The notes beneath the pieces were generated by a model that saw nothing but the letters and a program-made list of their open reading frames with translations, was not told where the DNA came from and ran no database searches. 64,000 bases of DNA from Pomphorhynchus laevis (taxonomy: Eukaryota > Acanthocephala > Palaeacanthocephala > Echinorhynchida > Pomphorhynchidae). This document shows, piece by piece, positions 30,190 to 40,480 of this stretch (within the stretch, counting starts at the first letter, position 1; each line of letters begins with the position of its first letter). The position numbers and the translations under genes are program-made. Where the stretch lies: the NCBI GenBank assembly GCA_012934845.2, contig WNNJ02000618.1:1-64000 (forward strand), given 5' to 3'.

Positions 30190-31035
30190 ATCCATTGTTC
30201 CAATGCATAAAAAGGGTATAGACGTTGAATCAGATGATAAAACTATACCTACATTATATTTGAATCCAGAATTACATGAAACTCCAATAAAACATATGTT
30301 CATATTTCATTAAAACCACTTTCTGTCTATATGAATAAAATAATTAAAGTAATTAAAGCACACTTTAAAAACTATTGCAAGGTAATCGAAATTAATACTG
30401 GTATAAAACACTATTTCAGTATTAATTCTACAAAAGAATTTTTAGAACAGACAAAAGGAATAAATTTTCAAGAATATAAATACGTACGATTTTAGTACGC
30501 TTTATACAAATCTAGATTTAGTAGATATTAAAGAAGCGTTAGTAAAATTAATTAATCTTATATTAGGAAAAATATATACATATATATGTTATATTATCTA
30601 TAACGCAGGTAAATATATGTAAAAATCATGTAAAAATATGATGGTGTTATTTCGAAAATCTAACTACTGGAACAGTTATAAATTTTCTCGAAGAAAATTT
30701 ATAACAAATTTCTAGCAAATCACAATTGCTGAAGATGATGCCTGCTAGGCATCGAAATATTAATAAAAAAAATTTCGTTGGTTTTTGCCATCTTTAAATG
30801 CTATTACACCGTCGCAATCCTAATTCAAATTCAATTTATACATATATATGTTATAATAATTATAACGCCTATCTAACAAAAATTAAACCATCAAGTAAAT
30901 ATAAATATATGGATAAAATTGAATTAATAGAATCTTTAAATATTTTAATAAATCAAAATTATTTAAAAGTAGGAACATCTATATTTCGACAAATGTGTTC
31001 CAATGGGAGGTAATAGCGGCTACAATATTGGTTAT
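30190..31035 (+). mobile_element. Penelope RT fragment carrying an inserted SINE-like element
   Basis: Pieces of the RT (LKPLSVYMNK, then GIKHYFSINSTKEFLEQTK, DFSTLYTNL-equivalent, YLTKIKPSSKYKYMDKIEL, and a broken GVPMGG near 31000) lie in order on the plus strand with several shifts. A 243-bp element splits it at 30594-30836. Confidence 0.85.
30575..30855. mobile_element. SINE-like insertion with 19-bp target duplication
   Basis: TATACATATATATGTTATA occurs exactly at 30575-30593 and 30837-30855 and flanks a 243-bp insert. The uninterrupted target is seen in the 39.97-kb Penelope copy. The insert has an AT-rich fold-back (TTATAAATTTTCTCGAAGAA) and CTGAAGATGATGCCTGCTA followed by GGCATCGAAATATT, a hairpin with hammerhead-like flanks. 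It encodes no protein. The long duplication points to LINE-type integration. Confidence 0.8.
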
Positions 31036-31573
31036 TTATTATAACTAATCAATGCTCTTACTACTAGAATTTACTTCTAACAGTCAATAGAGTATACTAT
31101 TGATGATAATCGTATATTGCAACTAAGAGTTATTTTTTCTTATTGTGTGTAAACCCGGTTAAAACAATAAAAACCTAACATTTACTTCTCGAATACGTGC
31201 AACGCAGAGTTAGTATTCTATTTGGTTGATATTTAAATCGACGTGGATTTTACAGTCGATTTTGCTGTATTATTTACACGAACTTAAAGAATGGGTAATC
31301 GTTTGCAAATGTTGCCTAAATATTTATAAGGTATTTCAAATACTTTACGGAGAGAAAAGTCAAGAAACTTGTATTTTAAAAGTGTAAAATGAATATAATA
31401 GAAACAACGCGAAATATAAAGCCAGAAATTAATTTTACAGCTGAAATAAAATACAACGATATATACATCTTTCACGTGATTAGAAAATAGTAATTTATTA
31501 AAAGAGATTTTATATGACGAGAACTGACTAAGCTGTTTGACAGCTTAACCGTACCCTATTAAATCGTTGCTAC
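31036..31573. other. Spacer and BRAP2 3' flank
   Basis: No gene recognised. AATAAA on the minus strand at 31494-31499, about 75 nt after the BRAP2 stop codon, is the likely polyadenylation signal. Confidence 0.5.
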
Positions 31574-33478
31574 TTATCGTCGACGGCGTTTCTTTGATTT
31601 TTTAGATCCCGGATTCATCTTATCTGTATCACTTAAAGATTCATCGTTCATTGTTTTTACAGTAACGTCGCCGTCATCGAATTCGCGCTCACATGCTACT
31701 GTGCCTTGAGAAGCTTGTAACAACCGCGATCGGGCACTTTCATGAAAATTAAGATCGCGGATTGTATATTCATATTCGACAATTTCACGATTAATTGTGG
31801 AAGCGCTTCGATCAATTGTTATGCTGTCATTTTGTATTTGTTTCAGTTTCGATTGAACTCGGCTATTATCATTTTTAAGTTCCTGCAATTTTATTTGATT
31901 CTCAAGAATACACTTTTCAATATCCAGTGAATCGTTGCCAAATTTGTCAAGCATACTTTCAAGGTTGTCTCTTTCTTTTCGGAGTAAAGCAATCTTTTCT
32001 GAAAATTCGCCATTTATTGAATTAAGCTGTTGTTCGAAACGTTCATTTTTCGCTTCCATTGACTGGGAAAGAACATGCATGAACTGAACACAGAGTGCAT
32101 TAAGCTGTTGACAGCAGTCGTGGTCGTTTTCAGGAAGCGGCTTAGTTTCCGACACTATCTCAGCAAAATGCACCCCAGTTGTGTCACTGACCAATCTCTG
32201 AACCCAACAACTAGACTGATGATTCCATATACGTTGTCCTCTTTGAATAGCAACTGCGCGATGATTACTTTGTTGATGATAATTACAAGATCTATCATGA
32301 CAATAACTCTGCCGAGTAAAAGCACCCCAGAGTTCAATTCCATAACCGTGACTTGTTGTCTCAAAATGAGTCGTAGAATGTAACGGACAAGCAATATAAC
32401 CACATACTAAACATAGCAATAAGCGGGAATTTTCATCATCTTCAGATCCACACTCTGCACAGTGATGTGCCATTTCTTGCTTTATTTGAAAATAGCAATC
32501 ACGAACGTACGGGACAGGTATCGGAAGACGACATAATGGGCATCGTGATAATAAATGTTGACCAATGCAATGCAAATGGAAACTATGTGAACAGATAAGA
32601 GTGATTAATCTAAGTGAACCGAACTGTTCAAGGCAAATCGGACAATCCGATTCTTTATTTATTTTTTCGTTCTTATTCAATCTTATCATATTGGAAATCG
32701 ATTGCGTATAGCTTTGAGCGGCTGTTATGTCCGCGGATTCGGTATTAAGACTACAACAACTATTACCTTCTTTCACAGGTAATATGTCACAATCAACAGC
32801 AAATTCAACACATATTTTATTGCCTTGATTTTGTTTACTGCTCAGTAATTGTTGATTGTCGATAGCCGAACGAAAAGAAGAAAAAAGCATTTCGGCAATA
32901 TCATCAACTGTTAATATTGCTTCCGATTTAGCACGACGACGTTGTAGTCGAACCCGATCAACGTGGACACATACCAAAGCAAAGTAACGATCTATATTCC
33001 GTTCGTTACCATCTTGATTATCATTAGTATTGATATCATCTAATTGCATACCTAACTGAGTTCTTTTCAAATTAAAGCACGGCTGTGATGCATGTTTATT
33101 ATACATTTGTTTTTCGTTTATTGACGCAGGATTAATAAAGGCGGTAGTCAATTTACTAAAGTCGGGAATCGAGTCCAATAATGCAATGAGATCCTTGATT
33201 ATGAATGAAGCGGGTAAATTTAATATTACTATGCTGTAATGCAAATCAAAGTGTTCGCTTTTGTTAGTAATGGGAAAACCGTCAAATCTTTTGTATTTGG
33301 CATTATTCAACGAATACAGTACGCCAGTTAATGGATTATTAGAAGTGTCACCTATTATAAAGTTAGTACGTCGAATCGAAAAGTCATTGTTAATTAAATT
33401 ATCACAAGGACCGTTAGGTGTGCTGTTCAAATCTGCAAGCGTAATATCATTTGATTGTGATGCTTGATCAGAATCCAT
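31574..33478 (-). CDS. BRAP: BRCA1-associated protein (BRAP2/IMP), single exon
   Basis: BRAP2 is a cytoplasmic RING E3 ubiquitin ligase that limits Ras-MAPK scaffolding and retains nuclear-import cargo. The 634-residue product has the full family order. A BRAP2 N-terminal domain (about 38-175; FIIGDTSNNPLTGVLYSL, then YSIVILNLPASFIIKDLIALL) comes first. A RING-H2 follows with C279, C282, C296, H298, H301, C304, C313 and C316. A ZnF-UBP spans about 338-430 (C340, C343, C356, C359, C364, and H371 and H377). Then come a long coiled coil (about 455-590) and a basic tail KKSKKRRRR. Two features are unusual: a ~55-residue Asn/Asp-rich spacer splits the N-terminal domain, and about 25 Cys/His-rich residues (FTRQSYCHDRSCNYHQQSNH) sit inside the ZnF-UBP. 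There are no introns. ATG at 33478 is the first in frame. Confidence 0.93.
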   Translation of the reverse strand: MDSDQASQSNDITLADLNSTPNGPCDNLINNDFSIRRTNFIIGDTSNNPLTGVLYSLNNAKYKRFDGFPITNKSEHFDLHYSIVILNLPASFIIKDLIALLDSIPDFSKLTTAFINPASINEKQMYNKHASQPCFNLKRTQLGMQLDDINTNDNQDGNERNIDRYFALVCVHVDRVRLQRRRAKSEAILTVDDIAEMLFSSFRSAIDNQQLLSSKQNQGNKICVEFAVDCDILPVKEGNSCCSLNTESADITAAQSYTQSISNMIRLNKNEKINKESDCPICLEQFGSLRLITLICSHSFHLHCIGQHLLSRCPLCRLPIPVPYVRDCYFQIKQEMAHHCAECGSEDDENSRLLLCLVCGYIACPLHSTTHFETTSHGYGIELWGAFTRQSYCHDRSCNYHQQSNHRAVAIQRGQRIWNHQSSCWVQRLVSDTTGVHFAEIVSETKPLPENDHDCCQQLNALCVQFMHVLSQSMEAKNERFEQQLNSINGEFSEKIALLRKERDNLESMLDKFGNDSLDIEKCILENQIKLQELKNDNSRVQSKLKQIQNDSITIDRSASTINREIVEYEYTIRDLNFHESARSRLLQASQGTVACEREFDDGDVTVKTMNDESLSDTDKMNPGSKKSKKRRRR

Positions 33479-33719
33479 TTATTAAAATTTGCAATTGTAA
33501 TCTGCAATGATACAATATCAGCGTTATAACAATTGATGAGCCAATCAATAAATGACAAATGTAACATACATTTGGTAAAAATTCTTTCGGATAAAAAGAT
33601 CAAATGGATTTAATGCAACAGATAATAAATTCAATGCAACGGAAAATAAATTATACCGGTGCTGTAGAAAGTATTTCAACTATTCAACAAACTTCCAAAT
33701 TCCCACTTCTCTAAAATAT

Positions 33720-33815
33720 TGATAAAATGTATTTGGCCCTACTGCTATGTTGGGTAGAGGAGTTAGGGGTCGAAACCTGAAAACAAAGCAGTTTCTCTTG
33801 ATAACCTCAAATCAT
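33720..33815 (+). repeat. Fold-back repeat core, partial
   Basis: Starts within ATGTATTTGGCC, has CTGCTATGTTGGG and GGGGTCGAAACCTG, and ends TCTTGATAACCTC. The GAAA-side arm is lost. It lies 240 bp upstream of the BRAP2 start. Confidence 0.7.
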
Positions 33816-34127
33816 TTAATCCTCCAACGTTTTCAGCGCTTGCGCCATGCTCCCTTGTTCGATAGCGTCGACTCCGTCACTCTTTTCGTGTGAAAGAAAA
33901 GAGTGACGGATGGATGGATTTATTTATTATCCATCCATTTTATGGATGGATAATAAACAATACACTTTGTATTAGAATAAGATACTAGGTATTATTTATA
34001 AAATACTTAAAGATAATTAAATACTTCATATAAATCATATCAAGCTAAAATTAAAAATTGAAATTTAAAAAATCAATTTTAATGAATTGACTAATAAATA
34101 ACAGATGATGTATCAGAATAAAAAATG
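33816..34127. other. Repeat flank with hairpins
   Basis: Contains two small hairpins: CACTCTTTT/AAAAGAGTG near 33877-33906 and TTATTATCCATCCA/TGGATGGATAATAA near 33926-33957. The end block of the fold-back repeat (AATAAACAATACACTTTGTA) follows. Confidence 0.6.
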
Positions 34128-34235
34128 GAGGTCATATGTCCGGACTGTAAGTTATCAAAATTAGGCCCTTATTCCTCGATCCACAATCGCAGCTGATCCA
34201 AATACGCGCTAATGACGTATTTTCTCTTATTAAAT
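34128..34235 (-). repeat. Fold-back repeat core, diverged
   Basis: The minus strand retains GAAAATACGTCATTAGCGCG and the TGCGATTGT/GGATCGAGGAATAAGGG parts, but CTGATGA has decayed. Confidence 0.6.
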
Positions 34236-34730
34236 TTGTTTATCAAATATCTAATTCTAATACAGAGTATATTATTTATTATCCATTTATGATATCCCAC
34301 TGCTTGGCAGTCAATATTTATTTGTAAAAATATTTGATGATTTTAATTATAAATATATAAATATAAATTATATTTAAATTAATTTTGATATTTTCACTGT
34401 TATCACCTAACTTTATCATTATTGTCGGCCGAACATGGAAGCCATGGAATAAGGTTCAAAGTCAAATTGTTTCTGTCCATACAGCTTACTCTCTAAAGAA
34501 AAGCCTACGAAATGTAGTAGTGGACTGAACTCAGTATAATTTTAACTTTTTTAATTCTCTATTTTATATTTTTATTCAGCCTATATGAGCTTCACATTTT
34601 TGCCGATATTGTATTGAATAATAATAAGATTTTATACAATTGTCAAATTAAAATTTATAATTGAAATTTAAAATAAAAGTAAATTTTTATTAATTGGCTA
34701 ATAAGTAACAGATGTATCAGCATTAGGATT

Positions 34731-34845
34731 AGAGATCATCAGGATAAACTGTTATGCTATCAGGTTTCGATTCCTATTGCTCGACTCAACATAGCAGCGA
34801 GGCCAAATACATGCTAATGACATATTTCCTCTGATAAATTTGATT
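34731..34845 (-). repeat. Fold-back repeat core, good copy
   Basis: On the minus strand: ATCAGAGGAAATATGTCATT, AGCATGTATTTGGCC, CTGCTATGTTGAG, TCGAAACCTGATAGCATAAC, CCTGATGATCTCTAATCC. AGAG and CTCT can close stem II. The stem III arms ATATGT and ATGTAT pair through two G-U pairs, a change from ATACAT that keeps pairing. Confidence 0.75.
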
Positions 34846-34986
34846 ATATAGTATCGTAAAGTATTCAAATGTATAAATAGTAATTAATTCATAAGTATAA
34901 ATCGTAAAGATGTAAATTAGCGATTACTCGGAGGAAGTAACTTAATGCAACAAATAATGTAGAAAAATGTAGCAATTACTTCGAGG

Positions 34987-35043
34987 AAGTAATCGATCGA
35001 GAAAGTAATCGATCGAGAAAGTAATCGATCGAGGAAGTAATCG
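34987..35043 (+). repeat. 16-bp tandem repeat with CGATCG palindromes
   Basis: AAGTAATCGATCGAGA starts at 34987, 35003, 35019 and 35035. Each unit has overlapping ATCGAT and CGATCG palindromes. Confidence 0.9.
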
Positions 35044-35824
35044 CTATTACATCAGCTGATCGCACAGCCTCCCGTACTTAAATTCTAAATAATGGATTAA
35101 ATTCTGCAATTCGAGATCACATTTAAGCGATAACATATAATACGGGACTTAGTTATTAGTTCCAATCCGAGTAGTTCCAGGGAACTTGAATTAAGTCCAG
35201 GACCAAGTCCCAAGACTAAGTCTCTCGGACTGAGTTCTAGAATTCTTAGGACTTTTATCTCAAATCAAAGCATAAAATAGTTCCTTGAATAGTTATATTG
35301 TTATTCTATTAACAACAAAAATAATTAAAGGCTGCCTAAGCACACAAATATTACGCTAGCTCAAAATATTCAGTCCTTATTAACTTCTGATATTGCATAT
35401 CAACATGTCGGTAGAATTTTTGTTCTCGGGTAACGGTTCTAACAACTTGAAGAACACGATTATTAAAGTGGCTACAGTGTCTATACATCCACAACTAGAT
35501 CGAAATAGTGTGGACTTACAAGTCCACTAAATAACAAATTGTAGGCTTTTACTACAAATAATACAAAATAAAAAATAACAAACAAAAGTATGCCAAAAGG
35601 TTGATGTTGATGTGTGGGAGAGTGTGGAAGAGTTTTAAAAGAGTGAATTGAATCAAATATTAAGGGACAAAAAAGAACAAAAGGATGGAAAGGAGGCAGT
35701 TTGGCGGATGGCAGAAGGTTGTTTATTCCAGATAATAGGAATTAAAATAATAGGAATAAAAAGGAAACAGCGGCCAAACGCCGGCCTTACGTATTGAAAA
35801 ATACGTAAGTATCATATATATAAC
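35044..35824. other. Unassigned spacer
   Basis: No gene recognised. There is a short hairpin, CTTACGTATT/AATACGTAAG, at about 35787-35810, immediately before Penelope sequence begins. Confidence 0.5.
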
Positions 35825-37016
35825 GATTTACTAACGAACTTAATTTTAGATCTTTTAAATGTAACAGAAAAATTGTATAGTTTGTGATGTTATAAATAAT
35901 AATTGTATCGTAAGTAATACGACAAACAAATGTTTTTCATTAAATATTAATAATAATTGTAACTGCAATAGCGCAGGTGTAGTGTATCTAATACAGTGTA
36001 CGTGTGGATTGCAATATATAGGAAAAACATATCAAATGTTAAAAACTAGGTTTAGGCAACACATATATAATATACAGCATAATAGTCAAACTATATTTCA
36101 TAAACATATGAGATTAATAGGACATGATATTGAAAACTGTAAATTGATTTATTTTAGAACATATTATCGAAGAAAACATTTCAATATTAAATCAAAAACT
36201 ATTAGAAAAAGAAGATTTTTGGATTAAAACGCTTAATTCCATGTACCCATTAGGATTGAATGACGTGGTACAAGGAATTTGCAGAAGTAGTATAATACAT
36301 AATAAACAACTATATTATAATAATCCGGTTAAACGCAAACCAAGAAGTCATGGTGATAAAAGGAATAAGAAAAATAGATTTAAAAATATCAAAAAAGATA
36401 TGTATAAATGAGGAATTAGAAATACTAAAACAAATTTTAAGAGATAATAAGCTAAAAGATCTTTATGTAAATATAAGAAGTTTTTCTAAAGATATCATAT
36501 GTTCAATAAATGTAAAATTAATATCAAAAATAAAATTAAATAAAATCAAAAATTAAGTTAAATCAAAAATTAATATAATAATCCGGTTAAACGCTAAAGA
36601 TATCATATGTAATCCGGCTAAAGATATCATATGTTCAATAAATCTAAAATTAATATAAAAATTAATTTAAATTAAATCAAAAATTAATATAATAATCCGG
36701 TTAAACGCAAACCAAGAAGTCATGGTGATAAAATGAATAGGAAAAATAGAGTTAAAAATATTAAAAAGATATGTATATAAATGAACAATTAGAAATATTA
36801 AAACAACTTTTAAGTGATAATAAGCTAAAAGATCTTTATGTAAATATAAGAAGTTTTTCTAAAGATATCATATGTTCAATAAATCAAAAATTAATTAACG
36901 ACTATGATAGGCTAAGTTGTATAATAGACAGTTATTGTAATACAAAATACTATAATCGTACAATAAATGTTAATAATAACAATAGAAAATATACATTAAC
37001 CATAAACTTCAAATGA
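35825..37016 (+). mobile_element. Penelope-like element with N-terminal GIY-YIG, rearranged
   Basis: The nuclease domain is at 35900-36240 (YLIQCTCGLQYIGKTYQM, RFRQH, then a shift). It is followed without a gap by MYPLGLNDVVQGICRSSI and the basic/linker segment. The linker is then repeated: a first copy at 36390-36520 and a fuller one at 36771-37010. Two short copies of AATCCGGTTAAACGC separate them. It ends at 37016 in unrelated AT-rich DNA. This copy shows most clearly that nuclease and linker are contiguous. Confidence 0.87.
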
Positions 37017-37538
37017 AGAGTAAAGTAAATGCTATCAAGGCGTATAGCATTAAATTTAATTTTAATTTTTTTTATTTTTTAAGAAAGAAATTTATTGGTA
37101 CAACAAACAAATAGCTCCGGCATGCACACGTGCTAAGAAATTCAACGATGAAATCTAGGGCATGTATTAGACCAGAATGATGAGGCAAGATATTAGACCA
37201 TCAATGTCAAAATGAGGCAAGCGTGGCGCTAGCAATGGACTGTACTTTGATTATTTAAGCCGAATAGTTCATTCGATGTGTTTATCAACATAATGGTTAC
37301 AATTAAATTTAAGTGATTTTGAGATATTCGTAAAGGACAAGTTTTGTTAATGGAAGTTTATTTTGTTGACGACGTATTTTTGATTGCTCAGAGTGGCGTT
37401 ACACATGATTTCCTAATAAAGGAAATATAGTGCAATTAAATTTTATTAAGTTATAAGAATTCTTGAATTCAGTGGTACATTTCTCCTGAAACTGACATGG
37501 GCTAATCATTTTTCGGTGCGTTGGTTAAGCGGGTTGAT

Positions 37539-37775
37539 TATTTTGTAATTAACAAAATAAACTTATTGTTAAAGGACAAGTTAATCAACTTTTGATTAAC
37601 TTTTTGATCAAAAGTTATCAAATATAATATTGATATATTATATTATAATATAATATGATATATACCAAGTTGATCACTTCGGCATGCAGACGTAAAAAAT
37701 AATAGGTTTTCTTAATAAAAATACAAGATGAATAATAAGTTACATAAATTTAGTCAGTCTATATCTTCATGCCAA
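37539..37775 (+). repeat. Direct repeat, unit 1
   Basis: About 240 bp, from TTTGTAATTAACAAAATAAA to GTCAGTCTATATCTTCATG, repeated with few changes at 38221-38470. Together with the LINE fragment between them this makes a ~690-bp tandem duplication. Confidence 0.85.
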
Positions 37776-37783
37776 TTCTATCA

Positions 37784-38216
37784 GTTCTTTCAGTCTTCAC
37801 TATAACTGTACGGTCTCAGGTCCTGATGGATCTGAGAGCCCAGCCGCACAAGCGCGCCGCACTCCGAATGAACCATTCGGGGTCTTTCACCCCTAAGAGT
37901 CCAGTCGAAACGGACTATAGTAGGTAATCTCAAGATAAAGAGCTTTGAAACCTTAGTATTTGCTCTGAAGGACGTCTTCTTGAAAAAACGACGGATCCCG
38001 AGATTACCTAAGGTACTCAAAAGGCGTACTTGGATATTCCCTTTAAATGATAGATGCTAGGCCGGTTTAAGGGCCCATCTAGCTCTCTTCACGGTACGTT
38101 TAAATCTATCCAGATCAGTTTTCGCCGACTAGGTCACCAAAATTGTCAACCCCAGATATCTTACTCGACTTGTAAATACAGGGATTGCTTGATTCTGTAA
38201 AATGGAGGAGAGAGCT
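37784..38216 (-). mobile_element. Fragment of the 8.4-12.3 kb LINE family (3' end)
   Basis: The minus strand encodes FILRLPTIVRFDWTLRGE and GSQIHQDLRPYS, matching the ORF2 C-terminus at 8567-8720, with upstream nucleotide similarity to about 38216. It is 5'-truncated and shifted. Confidence 0.85.
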
Positions 38217-38220
38217 TATT

Positions 38221-38535
38221 TATTTTGTACTTAACAAAATAAACTTATTGTTAAAGGACAAGTTAATCAACTTTTGATTAGCTTTTTGATCAAAAGTTGA
38301 TCAAAAAGTTATCAAATATAATATTAATATATTACATTATAAAATAATATAATATATACAAAGTTGATCACTTCGGCATGCAGACGTAAAAAAAATAATA
38401 GGTTTTCTTAATAAAAATACAAGATGAACAATAAGTTACATAAATTTAGTCAGTCTATATCTTCATGACAATTATGTCTCTTCGTTCTTTCAGAGCCCCC
38501 GGCCGCACCAGCAAGCCGTCCTCCGACTGAACAGG
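38221..38535 (+). repeat. Direct repeat, unit 2, with LINE remnant
   Basis: Second copy of the 37539-37775 segment, followed at 38484-38535 by a short remnant of the same LINE 3' end (CGGCCGCACCAGC, CCGACTGAAC), confirming duplication of the composite. Confidence 0.8.
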
Positions 38536-38689
38536 CAATCACGAACTGGGTCAATGATACACCCAATGCCAGCTCGATAGCCAACACACATTTGCAATCG
38601 TCCACATACTTGTTGTATGTCGTCAGAAAGGAGAGAGAATAGCCTTCGACATTGTTTTTCTATATTATTCTTATAACTATAGACCTTAT

Positions 38690-40480
38690 AACGAATTGTA
38701 AATAAAATTTACAATTTGTTATTTAATGACTTAAATGGTTGCTTTGATAAGCCGATTAATAGTGAAAGCTTGAATACATCAAAGATAAACACTTGGAAAA
38801 CTTATATATTAGATAAAAGTGCTTGGAGAAATTGGCGGAAAACCTTGGGCATACTATGCGACAAGCGAGTAGCAACAAAGTTGAAAGGACGCATATACGA
38901 TGCTTTTGTTCGATCAGCCATGATTTATACAGCTGAGACCAGTGCAACAAAAGCAAATATCCACAGGTTAGCAGTGAATAAGATGATAATGCTCAGATGG
39001 TCTGCTGGTATCACAAAGAAGGACAAAATCGGCAACATTGATATCCGGAAAATTTTCAAAGAGATCTTAATACGAGACGTCATCGTCCGAAAAAGGCAAC
39101 GATTGTTCGGACATGTAGAAAGAAGAGAGGATGATCACTAGATAAGGAGGGCTGAAAAAGTCAAGATCAAAGGGACATGACGTCAATGAAGGCCAAAGAA
39201 ACGCTGGTAAGATTGGGTCAAGGAGTACATGAATGCCCTGAGAGTAGCGACTGATATAGGACACGATATGGCCCATAATCGTTCGTAATGGAAGAAGTTG
39301 CTGGCAGCAGCCATCTCCAAGTGAGAGATAAGCTGGGGAAGAAGATATATTAGACAAAATTAAAAAGAAAATGAAAATAAGAAACAATTATACAAGAAAA
39401 GATAAAATCAATAAGATATGTATACAAAACTTATTAAATTAAAGAATAACTATATAATAGCAAATATTGATAAAGCAAGTAACAATTTTGTCTTCGTATG
39501 CAAAACCTTTATTATGATTTACTGATGAAAGAAGTAAATTATAATGATTTAAATGTAAACGCCACATATGAACCTAGTGATTTAAGTTTGGAAACAATTA
39601 TTACAAGTCATTGTTCTAAAATGGATAAAATGGGTATAAAGGCTGAATCAGATAATAAAAGAATATATTGCAATCAAAAATTACATAAAAATCCAAAAGA
39701 ACGTAGATTTACATGTAATGCTTTAAAAATATTAAAGTAATAAAAACACGTTAAAAAATATTGTAAGGTAATTGAAATTAATACCGGTATAAAACACTAT
39801 TTCAGTATTAATTCAACAAAATAATTTTTAGAACAGACAAAAGGAATAAATATTCAGAATAAAAATACGTACGATTTTAGTACTCTTTATACAAATCTAG
39901 GTTTAGTAGATATTAAAGATACATTAGAAAAATTAATTAATCTTATATTCGGAAAAAGATATACATATATGTGTTATAATAATTATAACGCCTATCTAAC
40001 AAAAATTAAACCATTAAGTAAATATAAATATACGAATAACATTAAATTAATAGAATCCTTAAATATTTTGATAAATCAAAATCATTTAAAAGTAGGGACA
40101 TCTATATTTTGACAAATAAAAGGTGTTCCAATAGGTGGTAATATTAGCCCAATTATAGTTGACTTATTGATAAGCTTTAAATAATAGGAATTGTTTCATA
40201 ACTGTGTAAAAAATATATCTAAATTATATAAAGGTATGAAATATATGTTTCGATACATTGATGATATATATGTATTTAATTCTAATAATTTTTACTCTTT
40301 TAGTGAACAAATTTATCCAGAAAGCCTTGTTCCTTATTGGAACACCTTTAAAAAAAGATGTTCCAATGGGAGGTAATAGTAGCCCAATTATAGCTTACTT
40401 GTTTTTAAGCTTTATAGAATATGAATTTGTTCATAACTGTTTTATCCAGGTAGCTTTATTCGTAAGGATATCTGGATAAT
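38690..40480 (+). mobile_element. Penelope-like RT copy with nested RTE insertion
   Basis: Penelope linker (LFNDLNGCFDKPINSESLNT) runs to 38818, is interrupted by an RTE tail, and resumes at 39345 (IKKKMKIRNNYTRKDK). RT blocks follow through 40480: FVFVCKTFIMI-like, DFSTLYTNLGL, YLTKIKPLSKYKY, KGVPIGGNISPIIVDL, and MFRYIDDIYVFNSNNFYSF (the catalytic YIDD). The region around GVPMGG is duplicated at 40355-40440. Several shifts and stops are present. Confidence 0.87.
38804..39359 (+). mobile_element. RTE-clade LINE tail nested in Penelope, with target duplication
   Basis: Encodes KLKGRIYDAFVRSAMIYTAE, MIMLRWSAGITKKDKIGNID and RLFGHVERREDDH, the RTE C-terminal region. It is 5'-truncated and bracketed by ATATATTAGATAAAA (38804-38818) and ATATATTAGACAAAA (39345-39359), a 15-bp target duplication with one difference. 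RPKKRW, typical of RTE tails, lies near 39195. Confidence 0.85.

Noticed and set aside
31284-31475. 63-codon minus-strand frame downstream of BRAP2
   Set aside because: Low-complexity aromatic composition, no motif, and it lies beyond the BRAP2 polyadenylation signal.
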